From JAMXLG01 sp963818925 (lineage in GTDB: Bacteria > Vulcanimicrobiota > Vulcanimicrobiia > Vulcanimicrobiales > Vulcanimicrobiaceae): 64,000 bases of DNA. How positions within the stretch are numbered: the first letter of the stretch is position 1; every line of letters begins with the position of its first letter. Made by a program: the position numbers and the translations under genes. A model generated the notes under the pieces. It was not told where the DNA came from and did no database searches. It was given only the letters and a program-made list of their open reading frames with translations. Below are positions 27,726-36,556 of the stretch, piece after piece. The DNA lies in contig CAWFTN010000001.1 of assembly GCA_963818925.1 (NCBI GenBank), forward strand, positions 1,612,001 through 1,676,000. Reading direction: 5' to 3'.

Positions 27726-28955
27726 ATGCTCCCCTCAGCGGGCAAGTTCCGGCTCTTCCGCTCTATGGTCCCTGGCATCATTTCGGCCGCATCCGATAAT
27801 GATCCGACAACCGTCGCGTCGCTGGCGGTTATCGGATCGACGACAGTCTACGGGCTGGGCTGGCTCGTATTGCTTGCAATCCCTATGCTGGCTGCGGTAC
27901 AAGCTATTAGTTCCCAGGTGGGCGTCGTCGCTAAAGGCAGCGGTCTTGAGGATATCGTTCGAGAGCGTTACGGAACAATCAGTGCCTTTGTCGTGCTGCT
28001 AGCGGTCCTCGTGGTGAACATCCTCACATTTTCGGCCGATCTCGAAGGGGGCGGCGCGGCGCTCCAGTTGTTGACAAGTCTGCCTTACCAGTGGTGGATC
28101 GTTCCATTGGCCGGGCTAAGTGCCGCGCTGCTTATCTGGGTCAATTATGCGCGCATTCAGTCGATCCTCATCTACGTTCCGCTGGCATTTTTTGCCTACA
28201 TCGCAGCTGCGCTCTTGGCGCGTCCGGACTGGCACCGCATACTTGTTGACTCGTTCGTCCCGCATTTCGAAAGATCAGGGGCGTACACGGCCGGCGCCAT
28301 CGCGCTCTTAGGCACGACGTTGACTGCATATGCGTATGTCTGGCAAGGCATTGAGATTGCAGAGGAGCGGCCCCCGCTGCGCCGGCTGGGCTTGGTTCAG
28401 ATCGATTCAACGGTCGGAGCGATCGCGGCCGGGATCACGTTTTGGTTCATCGTCATCGCGACGGGCGCGACATTAGGCGTCCATCATCGGACGGTCGAAA
28501 CGGCGCAGCAGGCCGCATTCGCGCTTACCCCATTCGCCGGTCGATTTGCTTCGGCGCTCTTTGGGATCGGACTGCTCGGCTCGGCACTCCTGGCGCTCCC
28601 GGTCTTGCTCGCAACCTCGGCATACGTCGTCGCCGAGATGTTCCGATGGGTCGGCCAACTGAATGCGAAGTTCTTTCAAGCTCGCCGATTCTATTTGACG
28701 ATGATACTCGCCGCCGCGACTGGTACTGGCGTGGCGTTCGCCGGCGTATCGCCGATTCGACTGCTCTTTATCAGCTCTATCGCCGGCGGCATCGCTACAC
28801 CGATAACTCTCGTCTTCATGCTTTTAGCGGCCGGCGATAGACAAGTGATGCAAGAAATGCCGTTCTCGCCATGGCTCAAAGCCGCCGGTTGGACGACGGC
28901 GGCGATCGTAAGCATTGCGGCGGCAGTCTTTCTTCTTAGCACATTCGCACGGTGA
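27726..28955 (+). CDS. NRAMP-like divalent metal transporter, atypical
   Basis: A 409-residue protein with about eleven helices. Helix 1 carries PGIISAASDNDPTTVAS, the position of the metal-binding DPGN motif of NRAMP transporters, here DNDPTT. Helix 6, which in Mn/Fe NRAMPs has a methionine (MPH), reads LLGTTLTAYAYVWQG and has no methionine at that point. The protein thus belongs to the NRAMP-related branch whose substrate need not be Mn or Fe. It could carry another cation such as Mg or Al. Orientation and spacing suggest a single-gene unit. The convergent GH130-like gene ends 22 bp beyond its stop. Confidence 0.75.
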   Translation: MLPSAGKFRLFRSMVPGIISAASDNDPTTVASLAVIGSTTVYGLGWLVLLAIPMLAAVQAISSQVGVVAKGSGLEDIVRERYGTISAFVVLLAVLVVNILTFSADLEGGGAALQLLTSLPYQWWIVPLAGLSAALLIWVNYARIQSILIYVPLAFFAYIAAALLARPDWHRILVDSFVPHFERSGAYTAGAIALLGTTLTAYAYVWQGIEIAEERPPLRRLGLVQIDSTVGAIAAGITFWFIVIATGATLGVHHRTVETAQQAAFALTPFAGRFASALFGIGLLGSALLALPVLLATSAYVVAEMFRWVGQLNAKFFQARRFYLTMILAAATGTGVAFAGVSPIRLLFISSIAGGIATPITLVFMLLAAGDRQVMQEMPFSPWLKAAGWTTAAIVSIAAAVFLLSTFAR

Positions 28956-28977
28956 TCCGCGCGGCAATTCGCGCGAG

Positions 28978-29892
28978 TTATCTTAGCCGACGGACCGTTG
29001 CGCGAAACATGACTCTGTCGGCAATGGAATAGTACAGGTAGATGGCGTCGTTTTCTTCAACCGACGAAGCCGCAAAAGCGATGTCGGTGTCGCTCGTTTC
29101 GCCGGAAGGTGGCGGCGTAATGATCGGTTCTTCGCAACGAGCAACGATGCGCGTGTAGGTCTCGTCGAACATGGCCCAGCCAATCCGCCATTTTGCTTCT
29201 CTGGTTGCGCCGTTGTAGAACATGACTGGACGACGCGGGTCTGTAATCAGTACGGGTCCCGTGCTCAGGTGCCAGGAATCCCAGCGTTGCGGCCGCGGAT
29301 CGAAGAATGAATGCCGGACCTGCCATGGCCCGGAAACGGCCTCGGCAGACGCGATCCCGATTTTCGACGCGCCGGCAAACGCGTACTCGAAAAAGAGTCG
29401 CCAGGTTCCATCCGCAACTGGGACGATCGTCGCTTCTTTCGGATTTTCGCACTGTGGCCTTGAAGAAAGCGCGACTCCCCGCTTTTCCAAATGTTCAATG
29501 TCTGGACCGGCGGCGAGCAGAAGTTGCCCGCGCTTGAATGTCTGGTTCCAGCCGGTGTAATACACGTAGTATGTTGCGTCGACTACTGCCAGCGTCGGGT
29601 CTTCGCATCCGTCCTTGTCGTTTTCGTCGGGGCCAGGCGCAATTACCGGCTGGTCATCCATGATGAAACGCAAACCATCGCGGGACACACCATAGTAGAT
29701 CCGGGCGACTTTCTCGGCTGGAATCGTCGAGCGATTGACGGCTCGTAGTAAGAGCCCGTACTGGGAGCTTTGCCGCCAGACGAACGGGCTGAGGGTGTAC
29801 ATTTCAGCGAGCGGGCTCTTCCGCTCCAGCCCCAACGACTCAATTTCGGCGACTGCAAAACCGCGCGTTTCAGCCTTTACAGAATCGTTCAT
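28978..29892 (-). CDS. GH130/GH43-like five-bladed beta-propeller glycosidase or phosphorylase
   Basis: I start it at ATG 29892 (MNDSVKAETRG), since the longer frame to 30027 has an unlikely basic leader. About 304 residues. Blade motifs include GCEDPTLAVVDATYYVYYTG (Asp and Glu positions used by GH130 mannoside phosphorylases), ENPKEATIVPVADGTWRLFF and WDSWHLSTGPVLI. These enzymes split beta-mannosides, often by phosphorolysis, in the cytoplasm. The exact sugar is not settled. No signal peptide. It ends 22 bp from the convergent NRAMP-like gene. Confidence 0.7.
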   Translation of the reverse strand: MNDSVKAETRGFAVAEIESLGLERKSPLAEMYTLSPFVWRQSSQYGLLLRAVNRSTIPAEKVARIYYGVSRDGLRFIMDDQPVIAPGPDENDKDGCEDPTLAVVDATYYVYYTGWNQTFKRGQLLLAAGPDIEHLEKRGVALSSRPQCENPKEATIVPVADGTWRLFFEYAFAGASKIGIASAEAVSGPWQVRHSFFDPRPQRWDSWHLSTGPVLITDPRRPVMFYNGATREAKWRIGWAMFDETYTRIVARCEEPIITPPPSGETSDTDIAFAASSVEENDAIYLYYSIADRVMFRATVRRLR

Positions 29893-30167
29893 TGTCGATC
29901 TCAAAAATCTTGGATTGACTGTTCGGTGATGAAGCAGGCGGTGATTTTCGCACTGCAGTGTGCCCGTTGCTCTTCCGAAAGAGGTGGCGATAAGCAGATT
30001 CATGGAGGTCGTTGATTGCTTTGACAAATCCCGCGTTAGCGGTCGAAGCGCGTTCGCACCGGTGAATCCTTATGAAATTGTAGCCGTGCCGCCAGCGCTT
30101 GGCCGTCTGAAAGCGCACAGATTATCGGCGTAGTGAGGGACTATACTGTGTTTTCAAAGGACTTAAC

Positions 30168-30566
30168 GTGGAACTCTTATTGAAACGCGCGTATGAAAGA
30201 CCCGAGAAGAACGATGGCTTCCGTGTGCTGGTCGACCGGCTTTGGCCGCGCGGGGTCAGTAAAGTGAATTTGCATCTGGATATGTGGGCGAAAGCGGCCT
30301 CGCCGAGCACCGCTTTGCGGAAGTGGTTTGGTCATGATCCCGATCGTTGGCGCGAGTTTGGGAGGCGTTATAAAACGGAGCTGCAAGAACCTCATGCGCG
30401 CGAGGCAATTACCGCGATCGTCGATTGCGCAAAGCATGCACGGGCGATAACGCTGGTCTACGGTGCAAAAGATACTGAACACAACGAAGCCGTGATCTTG
30501 CGTGGCATATTGAAGCGACGATTGGAATACAAAAAAGCAAAAATGAGCGGCGGCAATCATACTTAG
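30168..30566 (+). CDS. DUF488 family protein
   Basis: A 132-residue protein from GTG 30168, with AAGGA 7-8 nt before the start. It contains the DUF488 signature DGFRVLVDRLWPRGVSK, then KWFGHDPDRWREFGRRY and TLVYGAKDTEHNEAVILR, in that order. DUF488 proteins are small, widespread and of unknown biochemical role; some are linked to stress. A TATACT box at 30142-30147 is a plausible -10 element. Confidence 0.85.
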   Translation: MELLLKRAYERPEKNDGFRVLVDRLWPRGVSKVNLHLDMWAKAASPSTALRKWFGHDPDRWREFGRRYKTELQEPHAREAITAIVDCAKHARAITLVYGAKDTEHNEAVILRGILKRRLEYKKAKMSGGNHT

Positions 30567-30788
30567 CGTACTCGCACCGGTCGACGTCGCAAGAAAAGCC
30601 ATAGCTTTCGAAATATCTCGCGGACCGGATCGTCATAGGCATCGACGATGCGCTCCTTCCGCGGGAATGATCGCGTTATCGGTAATGTCAATGTACGCGG
30701 GGCACACTTCCGTGCAGCACTTTGTGACGTTGCATAACCCAATGCCGGTATCGCCCTTGAGCAGTTCAAGCCGATTTTCGCTATCCAT
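30563..30788 (-). pseudogene. Tail of a succinate dehydrogenase/fumarate reductase iron-sulfur subunit
   Basis: The minus strand reads TGIGLCNVTKCCTEVCP, then YIDITDNAIIP, then in a second frame RKERIVDAYDDPVREIFRKL. CxxxxKCCxxxCP is the cysteine cluster of the SdhB/FrdB C-terminal ferredoxin domain, and the order is that of the end of such proteins. One extra C near 30660 breaks the frame between the two parts. The rest of the gene (about two thirds, with the plant-type ferredoxin domain) is not found upstream. It is a remnant. Confidence 0.82.
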
Positions 30789-31058
30789 GGGATGGGCGTC
30801 GAGACACGATTGACATCGCGCTGATAAAACCGCCAGTCACGGTCAGAACGCGACTTGAACGGCGTAATCGTCTCATTGACGCGATAGTTCCACGAGACGT
30901 CAGCGACGAGAGCGCAAATCCGTGGTAACGGTGTTGAACACGGAGAATCATATCCATCGCTTGGGTTGCGGGGTCACTAAATTATACACACCGAAAGTGA
31001 GGCGCGAAGTCGCGTTTCTACGATTCAGGTCCTGTCAATACAGCGTAACTGTGTAAAG
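30789..31058. other. Decayed sequence upstream of the flavoprotein gene
   Basis: On the minus strand, SWNYRVNETITPFKSR appears in an open stretch, suggesting former coding, but I cannot name the protein. Nothing else is supported. Confidence 0.3.
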
Positions 31059-31084
31059 GCACACATATGTGTGCGGTTTTAGGC
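31059..31084. promoter_or_regulatory. 16-bp palindrome fused to the TGTGCGGTTTTAGGC motif
   Basis: GCACACATATGTGTGC (31059-31074) is a perfect palindrome. Its last bases overlap the 15-mer TGTGCGGTTTTAGGC (31070-31084) that also precedes both Crp-like genes. The site is 36-61 bp before the flavoprotein start. A TATAGT (about 31107) lies between. A dimeric regulator site such as one for a Crp-like protein is a reasonable guess. Confidence 0.5.
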
Positions 31085-31119
31085 GAAACTGAATCGGAGA
31101 CTGCCGTATAGTAATCAAT

Positions 31120-31860
31120 ATGGAAACCGCAACGACGTGGCCGATGTTCATATCACCGCTCCAAGCTCGTCATCAAGTTGCCGAGGGCACGATGGCGTTC
31201 GAATTTCAAAAGCCACCGGACTGGACGTTTATCGCGGGACAGTTCATCGACATCACCCTTCCCAATCCATCGGAGACTGACAGCGAAGGCGACAAGCGAG
31301 GGTTTTCCATCGCAAGCGCACCGTACGAAAAGACGATAATGATCGCCACGCGTATGCGAGACACGGCGTTTAAGCGAGACCTGAAGTCCGAAGCGTTAGG
31401 AAGTGGAGCAAAATTCGAGGGGCCATTTGGCGATCTAACGTTACACGAAAATGCTGCTCGCCCAGCGGTGTTGCTCACCGGTGGGATTGGTGTAACTACG
31501 TTTCGCAGCATCGTCTTCCAAGCATCTCACCTGAAGCTGCCGCATCGTATCGTGCTGTTTTACTCTAACCGCCGTCCCGAGGATGCAGCGTTTCTAAACG
31601 AGCTACAAGCGTTACAACAAACGAACGCTAACTACACCGTAGTAGCAACCATGACGGACATGAACGACTCCAAGCTTCCTTGGACTGGCGAAACCGGTCA
31701 AATCAACGCAGAGCTGTTGGCGAAATACGCCGACGCGACGAAGAACGCGATCTATTATATTACCGGTCCGCCGGGGATGGTGAAGGGCTTGCAAAGTATG
31801 CTTGCCGGGACCGGCGTGTCCCGCAATGACGTCCGCGTGGAAGAATATACGGGGTATTAA
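31120..31860 (+). CDS. FNR-family flavin/NAD(P) oxidoreductase
   Basis: A 246-residue protein of the ferredoxin-NADP reductase superfamily. RGFSIAS (60-66) is the FAD-binding RxxS motif, FEGPFGDL follows (99-106), LLTGGIGVTTFRSI (118-131) binds NAD(P), and ITGPPGMV near 225 with the C-terminal VEEYTGY complete the fold. There is no membrane segment and no 2Fe-2S domain, so it should pass electrons between NAD(P)H and a separate carrier. The gene has its own palindromic control site. Confidence 0.85.
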   Translation: METATTWPMFISPLQARHQVAEGTMAFEFQKPPDWTFIAGQFIDITLPNPSETDSEGDKRGFSIASAPYEKTIMIATRMRDTAFKRDLKSEALGSGAKFEGPFGDLTLHENAARPAVLLTGGIGVTTFRSIVFQASHLKLPHRIVLFYSNRRPEDAAFLNELQALQQTNANYTVVATMTDMNDSKLPWTGETGQINAELLAKYADATKNAIYYITGPPGMVKGLQSMLAGTGVSRNDVRVEEYTGY

Positions 31861-31993
31861 ATGTACGGTAACAGATCGAAGTATTCATCGTCTCCGTTCT
31901 TGCCGCCGTCGGCGACTGCGTTCGAATTGTGTACGTTCTGCACTTCGATTGCATCGATCGGGTATTGCACGCGCACGGCGGTCACGCTCACGT

Positions 31994-33781
31994 TCAGTGC
32001 TCTCCGCGGTGCGGCAGAATGCCTGCGAGCACGCTCTTGATGCTCTCCTTGATCACGCCGCCCTCGTCCGGATCGCCCTTGCGCATCGCGGAGAAAAGGT
32101 TGTGCGCCTGTTCAAGCGTGATGTGCGGCGGCAGCTGTGCGATATTTGGATCGACGACCGCATCGAAGACCACGGGACGATCGGACGCGAGCGCACGATC
32201 CCATGCCGGCGCAATGTCCTCCGACCGCTCGACGCGAATGCCACGCAAACCCAACGAATCGCCGTACTGCGCGTAGTTGAAGACCGGCAAATCCTGCGAG
32301 GCTTCGTATTTCGGATTGCCCGACTCGATACGCATCTCCCACGTCACTTGGTTGAGGTCCGAATTGTTTAGTATAAGGATGATCAATCTCGGATCGGACC
32401 ACGTTTTCCAGTATTTTTTGATCGTCAGCAACGCCGCGTTTCCGTTCATTTGCATCGCGCCATCTCCCGCGCACGCGATAACGACCCGCTCCGGATAGGC
32501 AAACTTCGCAGCAATGGCATACGGAACCGCCGAGCCCATCGTCGCCAAACTCCCCGAGAGCGAAGATTTCATGCCGCGCCGCATCTGAATGTTGCGCGCA
32601 AACCAGTTCGTCGGGGTACCCGCATCGCCGGTAAGAATCGCATTGTCCGGTAGGCGCTCATTCAATTCCCAAAATACCAGTTGCGGGTTGATGAAATCGC
32701 CCTTGACGTGGCAGCGCGCCTCTTCGTCGGCATGCCAGCCCTTCTGACCCTTTTCGATTTTCTCGCGCCACGCGGTGCCGGCTTTCGGTTTAAGCAGTGG
32801 TAGAAGCGCGGCAAGCGTATCGCGGCTGTCACCAATCAAATTGACTTCCGTTGGAAAACGCAAGCCCACGTTCCGCGGATCGATGTCGATCTGCACGCCG
32901 CGAGCCTGGCCGGGCTTTGGCAAAAATTCCGAGTACGGATAGCACGTTCCAACGAGCAAGAGCGTGTCGCAGTCGTTCATCATGTCATAACTTGGGAGCG
33001 TTCCGAGCAAGCCCAGCGTGCCCGTCACGTACGGCAAATCGTCGGGAACGACGTATTTACCGAGCAGCGCTTTTGCGATGCCAGCCCCCAAGCGATCCGC
33101 AACAGCGAGGACCTCGTCCGTTGCATTGGCGGCGCCTTGCCCGACCATTAACGCAACGCGCTCTCCGGCGTTGAGGATATCGGCAGCTCGCTGCAGGTCA
33201 TGCTGCGCCGGGATGATGACGGGTGCGCAGTACCCCACACTGCTGCTCATGTTGTTGTGCGCGTGCGGCGGCTCGGGAACCGCCGGCGTCTCCTGCACAT
33301 CTTTGGGCACGATCACGCAGGTGACGGCGCGCATGCCTTTTGCCGTGCGCACCGCACGGTCGACGACATGGCGCATCGCCGCGGGGTTTGAAACCGTGTA
33401 CACGTATTCCGTGACGTCTTGCAGCAGCACTTGCAGGTCAACTTCTTGTTGGTACGATCCGCCTAACGCAGATGTAGCTGCTTGACCGACGATCGCAACC
33501 ACCGGAACGTGATCCATCTTTGCGTCGTAAAGACCGTTGATCAGATGCACCGCGCCGGGGCCAGAGGTAGCGAGGCAAATACCGGCCTCACCGGTAAATT
33601 TTGCGTGCGCGCACGCCATGAACGCTGCCATCTCTTCATGGCGAACCTGAATAAACTGTAGTTTGTCGCCGATGCGGTCGAAGGCACCCATAATGCCATT
33701 GATGCCGTCGCCGGGATAACCGTAAATGCGATAGAACCCCCACTCGACCAGACGTTCGAGGAGAAAATCACTAGTCGTCAC
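31994..33781 (-). CDS. ThDP-dependent oxidase/decarboxylase (pyruvate oxidase-like)
   Basis: A 595-residue protein with the three domains of the acetolactate synthase/pyruvate oxidase family. The N-terminal ThDP-PYR domain has the activating glutamate in VRHEEMAAF (49-50). The central domain (about 195-330) has DLQRAADILNAGERVALMVGQ. The C-terminal domain has CAGDGAMQMNGNAALLTI and NNSDLN, which bind ThDP-Mg. Relatives annotated as PoxB/YdaP oxidise or decarboxylate pyruvate. No C-terminal membrane amphipathic helix is obvious, so soluble action is likely. It lies 86 bp downstream of the STAS copy on the same strand and could be co-transcribed with it. Confidence 0.85.
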   Translation of the reverse strand: MTTSDFLLERLVEWGFYRIYGYPGDGINGIMGAFDRIGDKLQFIQVRHEEMAAFMACAHAKFTGEAGICLATSGPGAVHLINGLYDAKMDHVPVVAIVGQAATSALGGSYQQEVDLQVLLQDVTEYVYTVSNPAAMRHVVDRAVRTAKGMRAVTCVIVPKDVQETPAVPEPPHAHNNMSSSVGYCAPVIIPAQHDLQRAADILNAGERVALMVGQGAANATDEVLAVADRLGAGIAKALLGKYVVPDDLPYVTGTLGLLGTLPSYDMMNDCDTLLLVGTCYPYSEFLPKPGQARGVQIDIDPRNVGLRFPTEVNLIGDSRDTLAALLPLLKPKAGTAWREKIEKGQKGWHADEEARCHVKGDFINPQLVFWELNERLPDNAILTGDAGTPTNWFARNIQMRRGMKSSLSGSLATMGSAVPYAIAAKFAYPERVVIACAGDGAMQMNGNAALLTIKKYWKTWSDPRLIILILNNSDLNQVTWEMRIESGNPKYEASQDLPVFNYAQYGDSLGLRGIRVERSEDIAPAWDRALASDRPVVFDAVVDPNIAQLPPHITLEQAHNLFSAMRKGDPDEGGVIKESIKSVLAGILPHRGEH

Positions 33782-33867
33782 GTTGGTTCACCTCGTTGTA
33801 ATGGAATTGATCTGGCAATGAAGCGAATCGGAGCGAAGCAAACCCTCGAAAACCGCGCGATTTAGCG

Positions 33868-34197
33868 TTACGCGTGGGGTTGTTCCTCAATGCAGAAGAG
33901 CGTGTCGACCGCGCAAATGGAAAGGAGTTTAAAAATAAATGTGTTGGAGTTGACGATCCGCAATTGTGCGGCGCCAAGCTCGCGCCGTAAGGCTGCAAAG
34001 CGGGCAAAGACGCCGATAATGCCCCCGTCGATGAATCGGGTCTGCGCGAGATCGATCGTGATCGCCCGATACGCTACGCATGACGCAAGCGTCACGGCGA
34101 GCTGGCGCTTATTATAGATGTCGAATTCACCGGAGAGGTGTGAACATATGTCCGGGCTGCTCTCGTGTACAGCGGGATCCACACGGCCGTGCATCAT
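33868..34197 (-). CDS. STAS-domain protein, duplicated block copy 2
   Basis: Paralogue of the gene at 22552-22881, starting at ATG 34197 (MMHGRVDPAVHE). LSGEFDIYNKRQLAVTL and TRFIDGGIIGVFARFAALRR are conserved. The switch serine is glycine (D-G-G), again not phosphorylatable. The frame is intact, whereas the divergent Crp-like neighbour is broken. It precedes the ThDP enzyme gene on the same strand. Confidence 0.8.
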   Translation of the reverse strand: MMHGRVDPAVHESSPDICSHLSGEFDIYNKRQLAVTLASCVAYRAITIDLAQTRFIDGGIIGVFARFAALRRELGAAQLRIVNSNTFIFKLLSICAVDTLFCIEEQPHA

Positions 34198-34410
34198 GTC
34201 AATAAAGTCAGCGAGCTGGGCGCGTTTGTGGGACACGCGTCGGAATCGTTGATACCGCCGGCCAGGCGCCCAATGCATTCCGCGGCGGAACAATATCGGA
34301 CGCGCCCTGCAGCGGAATGATGCACGTCCCTGCCCGAGTTAATAATTGCAAATGTAAGCTCCCATCCTGTTGTGCGAGATACAGTCTACCTCCGAGATGG
34401 AGAATATCTC

Positions 34411-34425
34411 TGTGCGGTTTTAGGC
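34411..34425 (+). promoter_or_regulatory. Shared upstream motif TGTGCGGTTTTAGGC, site 2
   Basis: Identical 15-mer to site 1 (23099-23113), in the duplicated block upstream of the second Crp-like copy. Confidence 0.5.
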
Positions 34426-34494
34426 AAGAAAAGATCGTGCGCGCCCAATAAGGACAGAAACCTCTACGAGCGTGTCTTCTCGAGTCAACGAAAG

Positions 34495-35274
34495 GCCCGA
34501 AGCGCGCCGGATTACCCGCGCGACAGAGCAAGCTCACCCTCGACGAAATCCAAGGCAACGCAATCCTGCGGCACGTCAGCGACAGCGGGATTGCGGAAAT
34601 CGCGGGAGTCGCTGACTGCTGGAAATGCCGGCTCGCTTTGCGATCTACCGCGCCGGAGAACCGATCGCCGAGGTGTTTTTCCCCATCGATTGCGTGCTCT
34701 CTGTCGTGACGCGCATGAAGGCGGCGGGGAGATCGAAGTGGGCACGATCGGACGCGAGGGAACTTCCGGCATCCCATTACTCATGGATGGAACAACGACG
34801 GCAAATGACGGCTATTGTCAAGTCCCTGGGCGCGCCATCAAGATGACGGCGGAGGGTTTTCACCACCTCAGAATGACCGACAAACGCTTTAGTGCGTTAC
34901 TGAATGGCTATTTACAGGCCTATGTTAACTTTCCGGGGCAACTCAGCGGTTGCAACCGGTTACATAGCGTATACGAGCGCTGCGCTCGCTGGCTGCTACT
35001 GTCGCACGACGGTGTCGGTCGCGACGAGATTTTGTTGACACACGAATATCTCACGATGATGTTGGGCAGCCGCCGTTCCGGGGTGACGATAGCCCTCGCC
35101 GCGCTGCAGCGTGCTGGATATATTAACTATGCTCACGGATGCATTACGATTCAAGATCGATCGGGTCTCGAAGAAACGACCTGTGAATGCTATGCCGTCG
35201 CCCGCGATCAGTTCAGCGGTTTCCTTCGGGGGACAGACAACCGCAAAGAGCCCAGACAGCGGGTTGAGAATTAG
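34495..35274 (+). pseudogene. Broken Crp/Fnr-family regulator, copy 2
   Basis: The sequence follows the intact copy (23175-23969) along its length. Two single-base deletions interrupt the frame. One is near 34618 (before the MPARFAIYRAGEP part), the other near 34728 (between MKA and GGEIEVG). From 34730 to the stop at 35274 the frame is clean and includes HEYLTMMLGSRRSGVTIALA, the DNA-binding helix. A full-length regulator can no longer be made. A C-terminal fragment starting within the beta-roll could be. Confidence 0.88.
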
Positions 35275-35358
35275 CTTTCTGCCGTAGGAGCCGCGGCGCC
35301 GCGCTCGTTGTCTAGAACCGCGCAGATATAGGGTTCGGCGTGCGTTAGACTGAGCGCG

Positions 35359-35505
35359 ATGGAGCGAAACGACAGAATTCATCCGTCGGATCCGGGACCC
35401 GATGAAGCGAGCGACGATCCAGTCTTTCCCAACGACATTAGACACGACGGCATTGAAGAAACGGAAGACTGCAGGGGCAACGGGCCTCTTATGAAACCCC
35501 ATTTT
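35359..35505 (+). pseudogene. Second copy of the small acidic protein gene, truncated
   Basis: Begins MERNDRIHPSDPGPDEASDD like the protein at 24054. After about 40 residues the frame runs into the antisense of a kinase start (35485-35585), so the original end is lost. The conserved reading frame in both copies supports a real small gene. Confidence 0.6.
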
Positions 35506-35990
35506 GCAACTCGCGTTTCCAGTGCGTCGCGCAAACGATCGAGAAATGCGGCGCCGCGAAGAAGACGCCGTTGCACAATTCTCACACGCGCACGAACTTG
35601 TAGCCGAAACCGTGAATGGTCTGGACCATCGGCGGAAGCTTCGCTTCTTCTTCGATCTTCGCGCGCAGACGCCGAACGTGCACGTCAACCGTGCGTTCGT
35701 CGCCGTCGAAATCGAAGCCCCAGACGCGCTCGAGCAAACGCTCGCGCGAGAGCGCGATGCCCACGTTCGTAGCGAGTTCCAGCAACAGCGCAAACTCACG
35801 CGGCTTCAGCCGCACGTCCACGCCATCAACGCGCGCCTCACGCGCCGCTTCATCAATCTCAAGACGTCCGAACTGCAACAGCGCGAGCGGAGCATCGATC
35901 GTCGTTCCGCTTCGACGCAAAACGGCGCGCACGCGGGCGATCATTTCCGGGGCGAGACCGGTTTGCAGATGAAGCCGCTTTTGAGAGCGG
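35490..35990 (-). pseudogene. Response regulator and kinase-start relic (cassette copy D)
   Basis: 35582 to about 35955 encodes a complete OmpR-type winged helix (MIARVRAVLRRSG, RLKPREFALLLELATN, ending MVQTIHGFGYKFVRV). Upstream only a few receiver residues remain, in another frame (TALKSGFICKP). The kinase follows with a GTGA overlap as in the full copy: IVQRRLLRGAAFLDRLRDAL from GTG 35585. It then stops being recognisable after about 25 residues. So the receiver and almost all of the kinase are lost. Confidence 0.82.
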
Positions 35991-36088
35991 TTAGACAGGG
36001 GATGCAGCTCCTCCATGACCCGGACGCTTAGCGCCCGCTTCGATTTTTCCATCACGCAGCATCGGCATAACGATCGTTGCAGCGCCAT

Positions 36089-36556
36089 AATTGCGGTAGT
36101 GCCCGTCGATGCGATGTTGCTGACATACGGGTTTGGTAATCTGCGCCCTCAAAGTACCCGGCGGATGAGGCGATTCGCAGGGCGCGTGCGTGAGCGTTCA
36201 CCAGAGATTTTGCCCTTCAGCAAATAAACGGTTGCTCGAACACCTGCCAATTGTCTGGATCAATTCTGTAATATGCGATATGTCGCGGGACACAGAGCCA
36301 ACTTGCGCGGCACGCCGTTGGTTGAAGTGTGACAGAGTATCCTGGCTTCTGGTTAGGATAATTGGATATTGCACCGTTCGCTAACCGTGAATTGGTTCGC
36401 TAAGAATGTCTCTGAGTCGATCCCGAATGCGAACTTGCCCCGACTTCCAAGCATCATACGCGACTGCCATGACGCGCGCCTCGGCAAATGGAATATGAGC
36501 CTCACCCGGTTAGTAGACCGTCGCGATCCGTGGAGAATCGGCAACTCTCACGGGGC
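36089..36556. other. Intergenic region, no gene seen
   Basis: Only short or featureless frames. It separates the RR relic from the nucleotidyltransferase gene's end and may be more decayed cassette. Confidence 0.35.
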
